Both the position numbers and the translations under genes were made by a program. A stretch of DNA of 64,000 bases from Deinococcus aerius (GTDB taxonomy: Bacteria; Deinococcota; Deinococci; Deinococcales; Deinococcaceae), in the NCBI RefSeq assembly GCF_002897375.1, contig NZ_BFAG01000003.1, positions 248,001 through 312,000 on the forward strand. The letters are read 5' to 3'. Positions 1-13,679 of this stretch are shown in pieces. Within the stretch, counting starts at the first letter, position 1. The number at the start of each line of letters is the position of its first letter. A model generated the notes under the pieces. The model saw nothing but the letters and a program-made list of their open reading frames with translations, was not told the DNA's origin and made no database searches.

Positions 1-1
1 C

Positions 2-109
2 CTCGCCGCCGCCTACCCCTGGTATCCGGCGCCCGGTGCACCGGTCACGCCCCGACCCACCGTTGGGGAGGCCCGGCCCAGCGACTGGCGCGAATGGGAC
101 TGGGATTGA
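2..109 (+). CDS. C-terminal end of a truncated gene, function unknown
   Basis: An open frame enters from the left edge and ends with TGA at 107-109. The 35 visible residues are rich in Pro, Trp and Ala and end in an acidic/Trp tail (REWDWD). No domain is recognisable. It converges with the membrane-protein gene ending at 151. It could be a chance open frame, since only the last 35 codons are visible. Confidence 0.35.
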   Translation, partial: LAAAYPWYPAPGAPVTPRPTVGEARPSDWREWDWD

Positions 110-150
110 GCGGAACCGCCGAAGTCGGCGCCTTCCCTTTGGGCCAAGGT

Positions 151-720
151 TCAGCGAGAGGCCCGTGGGGCGTACGCCGCCCACAGGAACGCCATGAGCA
201 GGGCGGGAGTCGCGAGCGCCGTCAGGCCGAGCGACGTGAGCTTCAACCTTTTGCAGGCCACCCCGAGGTGCGCAGCCGGACCGTCCGGGCGTGCCCGGCC
301 CTCACTCAGCAGCAGGAAGCAGACGTTTTCCCCGTAGTCAAACCCGGTGGCAAGAAGTGGCCACAGCGGGGCATGCCAGCGCAGAAGTCGCGCAGGCCAC
401 ACGCCTGCCCGGCTCAGCAGCCGTGCCCACACCAACCCCAGGAACAGGGCCGCCACGAGCGGGAACACCAGGTCCGCCACGAAGAATGCCCGGTACCACC
501 GCCGCGAGCCGGGGGTGTAGGCCCCGAGCTGCGCCGTCACCCCCGCGGCCGTGAGGCGATTCTGGAAGTCGAACGGCTCGTGCCCATCCGTATGCGCCTG
601 AAAAGCTCGCCCGGTCCGCCGCAGCACCCGGAAGCTCAGGAGGGCCAGCCCCCCGGCGACCGGAATCGGCCAGCCCCACCCCGCCGTTCGAACCAGCAGA
701 ACAGTCAGTCTTGAAAGCAT
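151..720 (-). CDS. conserved membrane protein, function unknown
   Basis: A 189-residue protein starting MLSRLTVLL. I chose the ATG at 720 because AAGGAG lies about 9 nt upstream; an in-frame extension to 891 has no such site. It shows about four hydrophobic segments: one near the N-terminus, one in the middle (FFVADLVFPLVAALFLGLVW), one after WHAPLWPLLATGF and a last one near the C-terminus (LGLTALATPALLMAFLWAA). The loop FDFQNRLTAAGV and the motif FDYGEN may be conserved positions. The family is not recognised, so the function is unknown. It is transcribed away from ctpA's 3' end with a 188-bp gap holding the ctpA terminator. Confidence 0.7.
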   Translation of the reverse strand: MLSRLTVLLVRTAGWGWPIPVAGGLALLSFRVLRRTGRAFQAHTDGHEPFDFQNRLTAAGVTAQLGAYTPGSRRWYRAFFVADLVFPLVAALFLGLVWARLLSRAGVWPARLLRWHAPLWPLLATGFDYGENVCFLLLSEGRARPDGPAAHLGVACKRLKLTSLGLTALATPALLMAFLWAAYAPRASR

Positions 721-853
721 TTCCCTGTCTCCTTCCGGGTGACCTGAGTTCGGGGCGACTGGGGCTGGGCACAAGATGCGCGGGTTCCCTTGTTCCAGGG
801 GGCAGGCTGGGACTTCATCCCCAGGCGACCCCCATGCACTGTTGCGGCAAGCA

Positions 854-891
854 TAAAGAAACGTGACCTCCCCTGGAAACAGGAAGGTCAC
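854..891 (-). terminator. rho-independent terminator of ctpA
   Basis: GTGACCT (863-869) pairs with AGGTCAC (885-891). Read on the minus strand the stem is followed by TTTCTTT. It lies directly after the ctpA stop codon. Confidence 0.6.
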
Positions 892-908
892 GGCCGGATG
901 CGGGCGCC

Positions 909-2225
<1,317 letters not shown>

Positions 2226-2429
2226 GTGGGCAGAATAGGGCGAAGGGGTGAAGGCCGTTTGAGGCGGAAGTGACGGAGGGTTTCCACCCTTTTCCATCTG
2301 ATCCGCCCGCCCCTTCCCCATGAAGTTTCCTTCACGTTGCGGGGGAAGGCTGGGCTATGCTGGGGCGCGAGCATGACGCGAACCCACCTTCTCCCCGGGC
2401 GCCACCACCCCTCGCAGGAGGCGCCGGGC

Positions 2430-3113
2430 ATGATCCAGTTCAGGAACGTGACGCTGGAATACCCCGTGACCCGCACCCTGGCCCTCGACGACCTCACCCT
2501 GGGGGTGGGCAAGGGCGAGTTCGTGTACCTCGTGGGGCACTCGGGCGCGGGCAAGAGCAGCTTCATGAACCTGGTCCTCAAGCGGGCGCTGCCGACCCGG
2601 GGCGAGGTGCGGATCGCCGGGGAGAGCCTGAGCCGCTACCGGGGGGGCCGCACCGCCCTGCTGCGGCGCCGCATCGGCACCGTCTTTCAGGACAACCTGC
2701 TCCTCGACCACCTCAACGTCTACGACAACGTGGCCTTTACCCTGCGCGTGACGGGCGTTCCCGGGCGCGAGTGGCCCGCCCGCGTGACTGCCGCCCTCCG
2801 CACGGTGGGCCTGGAACACAAGAAATACGCCCTGCCCGTGCAGCTTTCGCAGGGCGAGCAGCAGCGCGTCGCCATCGCCCGCGCCATCGTGATGGACCCG
2901 CCCCTCCTGCTCGCCGACGAGCCCACCGGCAACCTCGATCCCGACAACAGCCGCGAGGTTCTCAAGGTCCTCCAGAACGTCAACCTGCGCGGCACCACCG
3001 TGGTCGTCGCCACCCACGCCCGCGACCTCGTCGAGACCTTCCGCCACCGCACCGTGACCCTGCGGCGGGGAAAACTGGTGCGGGACGATCCCTTTGGGGG
3101 GTACGCCCTGTGA
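2430..3113 (+). CDS. ftsE: cell division ATP-binding protein FtsE
   Basis: The ABC ATPase of the FtsEX divisome complex, 227 residues. It carries Walker A GHSGAGKS, the signature [14 protein letters not shown] and Walker [16 protein letters not shown] hydrolysis by FtsEX in other bacteria controls septal peptidoglycan hydrolysis through a coiled-coil partner, and both partners follow here. The ATG at 2430 has AGGAGG at 2416-2421, so I prefer it to the in-frame ATG at 2373, which lies 11 nt after a TATGCT box and would add 19 residues. ftsE and ftsX usually overlap or abut; here a 214-bp repeat separates them. Confidence 0.93.
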   Translation: MIQFRNVTLEYPVTRTLALDDLTLGVGKGEFVYLVGHSGAGKSSFMNLVLKRALPTRGEVRIAGESLSRYRGGRTALLRRRIGTVFQDNLLLDHLNVYDNVAFTLRVTGVPGREWPARVTAALRTVGLEHKKYALPVQLSQGEQQRVAIARAIVMDPPLLLADEPTGNLDPDNSREVLKVLQNVNLRGTTVVVATHARDLVETFRHRTVTLRRGKLVRDDPFGGYAL

Positions 3114-3327
3114 ATGGGGCTTTCGCCCTTTTGCTCCTCCCCCTTGAGGGGGGAGGCCGGGTGGGGGTGAGCGGGCAGGGCGTCCAGAGGCCAGCCCGAA
3201 TGTCTATGCACTTTTACAGGTGCCCAGGCTGGTCACAGGCCCCCTCTCCCCGGCCCTCTGCTTCGCAGCTTTGCAAGTCTCCCGCAGGGGGAGAGGGAGA
3301 AAAACACCTTCCCGCCCGGAGGCTCCG
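3114..3327. repeat. dispersed intergenic repeat between ftsE and ftsX
   Basis: The gap contains CTCCCCCTTGAGGGGGGAGG (a near-palindrome), then GGGTGGGGGTGAGCGGGC and GGCCAGCCCGAATG. The same words in the same order occur at 12350-12420, and a related copy lies inside the element at 33029-33186. No ORF in the gap looks coding. The repeat therefore sits inside the ftsE-ftsX transcription unit; its hairpin could affect mRNA processing or relative expression. Confidence 0.6.
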
Positions 3328-4187
<860 letters not shown>

Positions 4188-4191
<4 letters not shown>

Positions 4192-5753
4192 GAACCCGGC
4201 TGCCGCGCTGGCCCGCGCTCGTGCTGCTCTCGGCGGCGCTGCTGGCCGGGGCGCAGACGACGAGCGAGCGGCTCCAGCAGCTTCAACGCGAATTGCAAAA
4301 CCAGCGCAGCCTGAGCGTTCAGCAACGCGAGGAACTGGAGAAGCTGCGGGCGAACATCCAGAACCTGACCGCCCAGCAGCGGCAGACCCTGGACCGCCTG
4401 GACACGCTCGCCGAGGGGGTGGCCGACCTGGAGAACGAGACGGCGACCCTGGCCGCCCGGGTGGCCCTCGCCCAGCGCCAACTCGCCGACACGACGGCGC
4501 AGCGCGAGGTGACCGAGGCGCGGGTGAAGCAGCTTCAGGGCGACGTACGGGAGTTGCTGAACACCCTGTACCGCGAGCGCAGCGGGCGCTACCTCCAGCT
4601 CCTGTCGCAGTCGCGCAGCCTGTCCGACCTCCTGATCCGGCTCAAGTACGCCAACATGGCCGGGCAGTACAACATTCAAGTCACGCGCACCCTGCGCCAG
4701 GAGGTGCAAACCCTGGAGACGCAGCGCAACCAGCAGCAGGAGTGGGCGGCCAGCCTGGAGGACCTTCAGCAGGAGCGCCTCGCCAAACTCACCGAGTTGC
4801 GTGATCGCCGGGCCGAGCAGCAGCGGCTGTTGGCGAGCCTGAAGCGCAGCGAGCAGGGCCAGCGCACCCTCGCCGCCCAGACGCGGGCGCAGCAGGCCGT
4901 GACCGCCCGCACCATCGACGAACTCGTGGGCGCCGTGGTTCAGGAACGCGCCCGCATCGAGGCCGAGCGCCGCCGCCGCCTGGAGGAGGAGCGCAAGCGC
5001 CGCGAGGCCGAGTTGCGCCGCATCCGGGAAGCCCAGGAACGCGCCCGGCAGGAGGCGCTGCGCCTGGCCCGCATCCGCGCCGAGCAGGAGCGCCAGGCCC
5101 GCCTCGCCCGCGAGCGTGCTGCCGCCGAGGCAAAAGCACGTGCGGAAGCCGCCGCCCGCGCCAGGGCCGCGGCTGAGGCCCGGGCGGCGGCAGAAGCCAG
5201 AGCGCGGGCTCAGGCCCAGGCCGAAGCGCGAGCCGCCCGTGACCGCGCCGCCCGGGAGGCCGCCCTGGCCGCCCAACGCCAGCGTCAGGCCCAGGTCGAG
5301 CAGGAACAGGCTGCCCTGCGCCAGCGCGAGGCCCAGGCCCAGCAGGCGGCGACGCAGGTTGAGCAGGACCTAGCCCCCCTGCCCGAAACAAGCGGTCCCC
5401 TCGGCTTTCCCCTCCCCGGCGGCAGCGTGAGCCAGCCCTACGGCGAGAACGGTGCCCAGTGGAGCGTCCTGCAAAGCGGCGAGGGCGGGCAGGCGGTCGC
5501 CGCGCTTGCGGGCAACGTGATCACCACGGCCTACTATGCCAGCCTGGGCTGGGTCATCCTGATCGACCACGGCGCCACCGTCACCGCGTACTTCGGCCTG
5601 CAAGACTCGCAGGTCAACGTCGGCGACCGGGTAGCGCAGGGCACGCCGCTCGGCACCGTTGGCGGCAGCCCCATCTTCGGCCCGGGCCGCATGGCCTTTC
5701 AGGTCAACGCCGTGAGCGGCGGAAGCCGTAGGCCGGTGCCGCCGACGTTCTGA
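4188..5753 (+). CDS. EnvC-like coiled-coil protein with degenerate M23/LytM domain
   Basis: A 521-residue exported protein: signal peptide (LVLLSAALLAGAQ), then about 350 residues of Gln/Glu/Arg/Ala-rich coiled coil (roughly 25-390), then a C-terminal LytM-like domain (about 400-515). Active M23 peptidases need an HxxxD and an HxH. Here the HxxxD position reads as SGEGGQAVA, LIDHG keeps one His, the usual YxHL is YFGL and the HxH position is MAFQVN. The domain therefore looks catalytically dead, as in E. coli EnvC, which activates amidases under FtsEX control. The gene overlaps ftsX by 4 nt, which supports the same role. Cognate amidase not seen in the window. Confidence 0.85.
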
Positions 5754-5878
5754 CGGGGAAGCGCAGAGCTGTTTACCCTCGTTTAAACTCAGGACCAAGC
5801 CAAGCTCTCAAGTTGACCACCTGTCCTTAACCAATAGCTGAAAGCAGATTGCGCCTGCTCGCGCGTCACCGTTTCGGT

Positions 5879-6181
5879 TCACGGCCAAGTGAAGGTGTGT
5901 GTATCTTCATTGAAGACTATGTCATCGACCTGTTCTACTACGAGGGTCGGATTAGTTGCGTAGTGTTCTCTATGCTCATCAAGTCGGACTAGGGCTCGAT
6001 CATTACTAAACCAGGCTTGAAAGCATCCAAGACTAGTACGATCTTCTACACGATCAACAGTATAGAAGATAGGCGAGTCCCCTGGCACTTCAATATACTT
6101 GAGGACTTCATCTGCATTCTTAAGCAGGAGGCCCTCGACCCTACGGCCAGACATAAACTGAATGATTTCCACCTTAAACAC
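5879..6181 (-). CDS. hypothetical protein in a low-GC patch
   Basis: A 100-residue protein starting GTG at 6181, with TATGGT 6 nt upstream, which fits a leaderless start. It is acidic (FNDR, DEHREH, VEQVDD, FNEDTH) with no signal or TM segment. Base composition is clearly poorer in GC than all neighbours, suggesting recent acquisition. The size, acidity and isolation resemble immunity-type proteins, but I see no motif that proves a family, so the function is unknown. Confidence 0.55.
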   Translation of the reverse strand: MFKVEIIQFMSGRRVEGLLLKNADEVLKYIEVPGDSPIFYTVDRVEDRTSLGCFQAWFSNDRALVRLDEHREHYATNPTLVVEQVDDIVFNEDTHTFTWP

Positions 6182-6230
6182 CTATCCACCATACCCCCTT
6201 GCCCCTCCCCCCCTTCCTCTGCTACTCTCC

Positions 6231-6267
<37 letters not shown>

Positions 6268-6325
6268 ACCCCGCGACCTAGGCGGGCGCCCCACCCTCAA
6301 TACCCCCAACCCGAGGTTTTTCATC

Positions 6326-6574
<249 letters not shown>

Positions 6575-6592
6575 GGCGAGGCTCCAAAGTGA

Positions 6593-6622
6593 GAGGAGGC
6601 TCCTGCGGGGGCCTCTTTTTTT
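6593..6622 (+). terminator. rho-independent terminator after rpsP
   Basis: GAGGCTCC and GGGGCCTC form a stem around TGCG, followed by a run of eight T. It separates rpsP from khpA, which has its own leaderless promoter, so the downstream genes can be expressed independently of rpsP. Confidence 0.8.
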
Positions 6623-6718
6623 GGTCAGCAGGAAGTAGGGAGTGGGCAGTGGAGAAAAGCAGGGCGGAAGCCTGAAGCCGCGGCGCCCACCCCCACTGCC
6701 CACTGCCCACTCACCCTC

Positions 6719-6724
6719 TACAAT
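6719..6724 (+). promoter_or_regulatory. -10 element of khpA (leaderless)
   Basis: TACAAT lies 7 nt before the ATG at 6732. Another in-frame ATG at 6723 overlaps this box and could not be on the transcript, so the promoter decides the start. Confidence 0.7.
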
Positions 6725-6731
6725 GCCCCCC

Positions 6732-6971
<240 letters not shown>

Positions 6972-6981
6972 GGACCCGGGC

Positions 6982-7518
6982 GTGACGGTTCCCGAGGACA
7001 CGACGCGGCTGGGGTACTTCCTGGGGCCGCACGGGGTACAGGGCGGCGTGAAGGTGTATGTGCTGGGGAACGCCGAGCAGATGCTGGACCTGCCCCGGGT
7101 CTGGGTGGAGGGCCGGGGCTGGCTGCGGGTGCGCCGCGCCGAAGCCCTCGCGCCCGGCGTGGCCCTGCACCTGGCAGGCGTGACGAGCCGCGAGGGGGCC
7201 GAGGCCCTGCGCGGGGCAAACGTCTACGCCGCCGACGCCGACCTGCCCCCGCTGGAGGAAGGGAGCTACTACTACCACGAGCTGCGCGGCCTGCCTGTCC
7301 AGGGTGCGGATGGGACCCGGCTGGGCGAGGTGACGGACGTGGTGGACGGGGGGCATCAGGACCTCCTCGTGGTGGCGCACCCCGGCGGCGAGGGCTTTCT
7401 GCCGCTGCAAGCCCCTTATGTGGTCGTCCGCACGGGGAACACAGGCCGACCGTCGGCCATCGCGCTCACCGGGGACGCCCCCGCCGGGCTGCTGGGCGAG
7501 GACGCGGAGGAGGCGTGA
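6982..7518 (+). CDS. rimM: ribosome maturation factor RimM
   Basis: A 178-residue 30S assembly factor that binds S19. The N-terminal beta-barrel begins TTRLGYFLGPHGVQGGVKVY (canonical G..hG.rG.vrv), followed by a PRC-barrel domain (YYYHELRGLPV, LGEVTDVVDGGHQDLLVV, PLQAPYVVV). The GTG at 6982 follows khpA by 10 nt with GAGGA at the khpA stop codon. It belongs to the khpA-rimM-trmD unit. Confidence 0.93.
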   Translation: MTVPEDTTRLGYFLGPHGVQGGVKVYVLGNAEQMLDLPRVWVEGRGWLRVRRAEALAPGVALHLAGVTSREGAEALRGANVYAADADLPPLEEGSYYYHELRGLPVQGADGTRLGEVTDVVDGGHQDLLVVAHPGGEGFLPLQAPYVVVRTGNTGRPSAIALTGDAPAGLLGEDAEEA

Positions 7519-7594
7519 GGGGCACTGACACGAGGGCTCAGGGCAGAAGGCGGGCGGTGTTGGCTCTCTGGCCTTCCGCCCCCCCGGGCGCCCC

Positions 7595-8398
7595 ATGCTG
7601 ACCTTCTCCTTCCTGACCCTCTTCCCCGAACTGCTCGCCCCGTTCGCGTCCGAGGCCATCGTGGGCAAGGCGCGGGCGCGGGGGCTGGTGGACGTAAACC
7701 TCATCAACATGCGCGACTTCGCGGGCAACAAGCACGCGAAGGTGGACGACACGCCCTACGGCGGCGGCGCGGGCATGGTGATCCGGGTGGACGTGGCCGA
7801 GCGGGCGCTGGCGAGCCTGCCCCCCGCCGACGAGGTGATCCTCTTCACGCCCGCCGGGGAGCGGTTCACCCAGCGCACGGCGGAGGAGCTGAGCACCCGC
7901 TCCCACCTCGCCTTCCTGTGTGGCCGCTACGAGGGGTTCGACGCGCGGGTGGAGGCGCTGGTCACGCGCGAACTCAGCCTCGGCGACTTCGTGATGATGG
8001 GGGGCGAGGCGGCGGCGGCGTGCGTGCTGGAGGCGGTCGCGCGGCTGGTGCCCGGCGTGCTGGGCGACGAGGAGTCGCACCGGGCGGACTCCTTTTCGAG
8101 CGGGCTGCTGGACTACCCGGAGTACACCCGGCCCGCCGAGTGGCGCGGCGAGGGGGTGCCGGAGGTGCTGCGGGGCGGGGACCACGGGGCCATCGCCCGC
8201 TGGCGGCGGGAGCAGGCGCTGGCGCGGACGCTGGCGCGGCGCCCTGATCTCCTCGCCGGGGCGGGCCTGACGCCGCAGGACAGCGCACACCTGCTGACGC
8301 TGGGGGTCACGCCGGGGCAACTGGAGGCCTGGAACGCGCCTCCCCCGCCCCCCCCGAAACGCCGGCGCCGGTCCGGGGCTGCCGGACAGGACACTTAA
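7595..8398 (+). CDS. trmD: tRNA (guanine37-N1)-methyltransferase TrmD
   Basis: Methylates G37 of tRNAs with SAM, preventing +1 frameshifting. It is 267 residues long and contains [36 protein letters not shown] and the SAM-knot segment [13 protein letters not shown], which identify the SPOUT enzyme. The C-terminal helical domain ends near EAWNA and is followed by an unusual tail of six Pro, four Arg and SGAAGQDT. In many bacteria rplS follows trmD; here rplS lies at 58.3 kb on the other strand. Confidence 0.95.
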   Translation: MLTFSFLTLFPELLAPFASEAIVGKARARGLVDVNLINMRDFAGNKHAKVDDTPYGGGAGMVIRVDVAERALASLPPADEVILFTPAGERFTQRTAEELSTRSHLAFLCGRYEGFDARVEALVTRELSLGDFVMMGGEAAAACVLEAVARLVPGVLGDEESHRADSFSSGLLDYPEYTRPAEWRGEGVPEVLRGGDHGAIARWRREQALARTLARRPDLLAGAGLTPQDSAHLLTLGVTPGQLEAWNAPPPPPPKRRRRSGAAGQDT

Positions 8399-8506
8399 AC
8401 CGTGTGAAGGCTGACCGTTGACCGCCGGGAATTGCCTGTCCAGCCGAGCTTTATGTATGTCTTGCCCACTTGTGAGGCGCCCAAACGGCGCACCATAGCT
8501 GCCAAG

Positions 8507-9106
8507 ATGTTCGTGCCGCTGTTCCCCCTTCCCAACGTCGTGCTGTTTCCCGGACAGGTGCTGCCCCTGTACGTGTTCGAGCCGCGTTACCGGGAGCTGC
8601 TGGCACGGGTGCAGGCGACCGGGGAGCCCTTCGGCATCGTGCGGATCGTGCAGCCGCGCGAGGGTTCGGCGCTGCCCTTTCACGAGCGGGTCTCGCGGAT
8701 TGGCACCCTGGCGCACCTGAACAAGGCCGTGACCCACGAGGACGGCACGAGTTCGATCCTGGTCGTGGGGGGCGAGCGCTTCCGGGTGCGGGACTTCGAC
8801 CTGACCCACCCCTACCTGAGTGCGGAGGTGACCCCCTGGCCCCTGGACCCCGGCCCCCTGGGCGAGGCAGCCGAGGACGCCACGGCCCGCAGCCTGCTGG
8901 CCGACCTGCTGCGCCTGCGCCCGGACGACGCCGAAGCCATCCGCCAGGCCGCCCCGCACGACCCCCTGCTGGTCGCCAGCTTCACGGCGGCGCTGCTACC
9001 CCTGACCCACGAGCAGCGCGAGGAGGCCCTCGCCGCGCCCACCCTGCTTGACCGCCTGAACACCCTGCTGGGCTTTGTGCCCGCCGAGGTCAAGGAGCTC
9101 AATTAG
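8507..9106 (+). CDS. Lon-protease substrate-binding-domain protein
   Basis: A 199-residue stand-alone LON N-terminal (PUA-like) domain protein. The start [28 protein letters not shown] is the typical LON domain opening, and [18 protein letters not shown] and a C-terminal helical bundle follow. It lacks the AAA and peptidase domains of Lon. I chose the ATG at 8507, where homology begins, over the ATG at 8432. Stand-alone LON domains have no firmly established function. Confidence 0.85.
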   Translation: MFVPLFPLPNVVLFPGQVLPLYVFEPRYRELLARVQATGEPFGIVRIVQPREGSALPFHERVSRIGTLAHLNKAVTHEDGTSSILVVGGERFRVRDFDLTHPYLSAEVTPWPLDPGPLGEAAEDATARSLLADLLRLRPDDAEAIRQAAPHDPLLVASFTAALLPLTHEQREEALAAPTLLDRLNTLLGFVPAEVKELN

Positions 9107-9157
9107 CGGGGAGCACCGCGGGGGGCGGGCCTCTGAGCTCCTCCCCTTCCCGGCCCG

Positions 9158-9163
9158 TACAAT
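9158..9163 (+). promoter_or_regulatory. -10 element of the permease operon (leaderless)
   Basis: TACAAT sits 6 nt before the GTG at 9170, the distance expected when transcription starts at or next to the start codon. Confidence 0.7.
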
Positions 9164-9169
9164 AACCGC

Positions 9170-11161
<1,992 letters not shown>

Positions 11162-12076
11162 ATGGACGGCCTGCTGACCCAGCTTCTCACGACCGCCTTC
11201 CTGGCGACCTTTATCCGCAGCGTGGTCCCGCTGCTACTCACCGGCCTGGGCGGCCTCTTCAGCGAGCGCAGCGGCGTGGTGAACATCGCGCTCGACGGCC
11301 TGATCATCTTTGGCGCGCTGGCGGGCGCCATCGTCACGTACACCCTCGACCCCACGCTGGGGGCGCTCGCGCCGTGGGTGGGCTGGCTGGCGGGGGCGCT
11401 CGTGGGCGGCCTGATCGCCTGGGTCCACGCCTTCGTCTCCATCAAGTACCGCGCCGATCAGGTCATCAGCGGCACGGCGATCAACCTGCTCGCGGGTGGT
11501 GTGCCCTCGGTGATCCTCCAGGCCCTGTACGGCACGAGTTCGGAAAGCCCCAAGGTCGCCCACCCGCTCCCGCTGTGGGGGGTGGGCGAGTTGCGCTTCA
11601 GCCCGCCGGTGTACTTCGCCTTCCTGATCGTGGCCGTCACGTGGTACGTCCTGTACCGCACCCCCTATGGCCTGCGGCTGCGCGCGACGGGGGAGCACCC
11701 CGGCGCGGCGGCGAGCATGGGCGTGAACGTGCGCCGGATGCGCTACAGCGGCGTGGTGCTGTCGGGCCTGCTGGCAGGGACGGCGGGCGTGTTCCTGAGC
11801 ATCGGGAACCTCGACTCCTTTGTGCGCAACATCAGCGCGGGGTTGGGCTTCATCTCGCTCGCCGCGCTGATCTTCGGGCAGTGGAAGCCGCTGGGCGTGC
11901 TGGGGGCCACGGTGCTGTTCGGGTTCCTCCAGGCGGTGTCCATCACGCTGGGCGGCACCAACCTGCTGCCCCCCACGCTCGTGACCGCGCTGCCCTACCT
12001 CATCACCATCATCGCGCTGATCTTCACGGGCCGCAGCGCCGCGCCGCGCGCCCTGGGCAAACCCTTCGAGGGCTGA
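11162..12076 (+). CDS. ABC transporter permease, nucleoside/simple-sugar type
   Basis: The second permease of the pair (YufQ-like), 304 residues with about eight TM segments. Diagnostic stretches are LGGLFSERSGVVNIALDGLII, SIKYRADQVISGTAINLLAGG, RTPYGLRLRATGEHPGAAASMGV and GFISLAALIFGQWKP. GGGAG-like sequence (GGGAG) precedes the ATG that directly follows the first permease stop. The two probably form a heterodimeric channel for nucleosides or related solutes; substrate identity is inferred from family only. Confidence 0.88.
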   Translation: MDGLLTQLLTTAFLATFIRSVVPLLLTGLGGLFSERSGVVNIALDGLIIFGALAGAIVTYTLDPTLGALAPWVGWLAGALVGGLIAWVHAFVSIKYRADQVISGTAINLLAGGVPSVILQALYGTSSESPKVAHPLPLWGVGELRFSPPVYFAFLIVAVTWYVLYRTPYGLRLRATGEHPGAAASMGVNVRRMRYSGVVLSGLLAGTAGVFLSIGNLDSFVRNISAGLGFISLAALIFGQWKPLGVLGATVLFGFLQAVSITLGGTNLLPPTLVTALPYLITIIALIFTGRSAAPRALGKPFEG

Positions 12077-12095
12077 GGGCGGGAGAAGCCCACGG

Positions 12096-12126
12096 GCAGG
12101 TCGGAGGTGATCCGGCCTGCTTTTTC
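12096..12126 (+). terminator. rho-independent terminator of the permease operon
   Basis: GCAGGTCGGA and TCCGGCCTGC pair over ten positions (one G-U) around GGTGA, followed by TTTTTCT. Confidence 0.85.
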
Positions 12127-12165
12127 TCCTCCCGGGGGAGAACCGCCCCGGGACGTTGTTTTTAG

Positions 12166-12586
12166 CTCCTCCCCCTTAAACGCCGACGTGCAATACAGAG
12201 AACACTGTGTAAGGAGCTGCCGGGTGATGACAGGGGCATCACCCCGAGCGGAGTGAGCAGGCAAAAAGTGGCTGGTGGTGGAGCTTTTCCCGGCGCCCTT
12301 TCCGGGAAGGGCGTAACCGGAGCCGCCAGCCACTTAGCACGAGGCTTTTTCTCCCTCCCCCTTGAGGGGGGAGGGTTGGGGAGGGGGTGAGCGGGCCGAG
12401 CGTCCCAGGCCAGCCGAAATGCCCCGGCCTTCTTGCAGCCGCTGCGGATAGTGCCGTGCCCCCTCACCCCGGCCCTCTCCGCAAGCGGCACTACGAGTCC
12501 CACAAGGGAAGAGGGGGCCAAAAAGCACAGCCTAAACGGCAGTTCTTCTACCGCACATCAAGGGTTTTCGCCAGGGAGTCATGCCC
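12166..12586. repeat. non-coding gap with structured repeats, possible decayed MITE
   Basis: No gene is seen between 12077 and 12586. The segment 12180-12194 resembles the left inverted end of the 33-kb element (13 of 16 positions allowing one gap), and 12550-12565 resembles its right end (13 of 16), so 12180-12565 may be a decayed or composite relative. Inside are an inverted pair AAGTGGCTGG (12266-12275) / CCAGCCACTT (12325-12334) enclosing a smaller GC-rich hairpin, and at about 12350-12420 the same CTCCCCCTTGAGGGGGGAGG repeat as between ftsE and ftsX. Confidence 0.5.
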
Positions 12587-13549
12587 TCAGTTCGGCCCCA
12601 CCCCCGGCCGGGGTTCCGGGCGGCGTTCCGGCCCCACCCCGAGGTCGTCCGGCCAGCGGAACCGCCCGACGCTCTCGACCACCGCCGCCGTGAACGCGCG
12701 GATCAGGGGGAGCGCGGCCCGTTGCGGCAGCACGGCGAGCGCGAGGGGCCGGGTCAGGGGCTCGGGCAGCGGCAGGGCGACCAGTCCGGGCGGGAGGGGC
12801 AGCAGCGCCAGCCGGGGCATCACCGTGACGCCCAGGCCGTGCCCCACCATGGAGAGGGTCACGCTGTCCTGCCCCACTTCAGTGAGACCGGTGAGGGGCA
12901 CCCCGCGCTCCCTCAGGTAGCGCAGGACGCGCTGGTGGCAGGTGTCGCGGTAGGGCGGCAGGATGAGCGGCCCGGTGCTCAGCTCGTCGAACGTGACGGG
13001 GCGGGTCCCGCGTGAGGCGGGCGCGACGAACAGGTACTCGTCGTGCGGGAGGGGCGTGAGGCGCAGGTCATGCACCTCGTCGGCGACGATCACGCTCAGG
13101 TCCACCCGGCCCGCCCGCACCGCCTGGTCGCCCCCGCCGCAGGCCTCGGCGTCGAGCAGGGTGACGGTCACGCCGGGGTGCCGGGCGCGGAAGGCGGCCA
13201 GGACGGGCGGGAGGAGGTGGGTGGCGGTCGAGCGGAAGGACGCGACCCGCAGCGTACCCGAGAGGGTGCCCTCCTCCTGCGCGGCGAGGAGGGCGTCGGC
13301 GGCGGCCTGCACGGCGGCGCGGGCGTGGACCAGGGCGCGGTGGCCCGCCTCGGTCGGTACCGTGCCGGCGGGCGTGCGGCGCAGCAGGGGGCGGCCCGCG
13401 AGCGCCTCCAGCTTGGCGACCGCCTCGCTGAGGGTGGACTGCGACACGCCGTACTCCGCCGCCGCCTCGCCGAAGCCCCCGCAGTCGGCCACGGCGATCA
13501 GCGCGCGCAGTTGGGCCAGCGAGGGTCCGGCGGGAGTCCGGTCGGTCAT
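12587..13549 (-). CDS. LysR family transcriptional regulator
   Basis: A 320-residue regulator with an N-terminal winged helix-turn-helix (SLAQLRALIAVADCGGFGEAAAEYGVSQSTLSEAVAKLEALAGRPLLRR) and a periplasmic-binding-protein-like effector domain (LRVASFRSTATHLLPPVLAAFRARHPGVTV). This looks like the OxyR/CysB/HTH_1 group, and a Cys in EACGGGD and another in YRDTCHQRV are present, but redox sensing is only a guess. The ATG at 13549 has TACAAT exactly 6 nt upstream; the GGAGGA between them is too close to act as a normal ribosome site. No obvious target gene is adjacent. Confidence 0.88.
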   Translation of the reverse strand: MTDRTPAGPSLAQLRALIAVADCGGFGEAAAEYGVSQSTLSEAVAKLEALAGRPLLRRTPAGTVPTEAGHRALVHARAAVQAAADALLAAQEEGTLSGTLRVASFRSTATHLLPPVLAAFRARHPGVTVTLLDAEACGGGDQAVRAGRVDLSVIVADEVHDLRLTPLPHDEYLFVAPASRGTRPVTFDELSTGPLILPPYRDTCHQRVLRYLRERGVPLTGLTEVGQDSVTLSMVGHGLGVTVMPRLALLPLPPGLVALPLPEPLTRPLALAVLPQRAALPLIRAFTAAVVESVGRFRWPDDLGVGPERRPEPRPGVGPN

Positions 13550-13555
13550 TCCTCC

Positions 13556-13561
13556 ATTGTA
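13556..13561 (-). promoter_or_regulatory. -10 element of the LysR-family gene (leaderless)
   Basis: TACAAT on the minus strand, 6 nt before the ATG at 13549. Confidence 0.65.
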
Positions 13562-13679
13562 GGTGCGCCCCGGCGGCCCTCCATCGGCTTTGCCGATGCT
13601 CCTTCTGCGCTGTGCCGGACGCACCCGATGTCCCGGGGAGCCCCTTCAGGCGCAGGCTAGACGGCAGGAGGTGGACCCC

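Noticed and set aside
13563..13679. N-terminal extension of the 95-residue small protein.
   Set aside because: It overlaps the LysR-gene promoter, while AGGAGG is placed ideally for the ATG at 13680.
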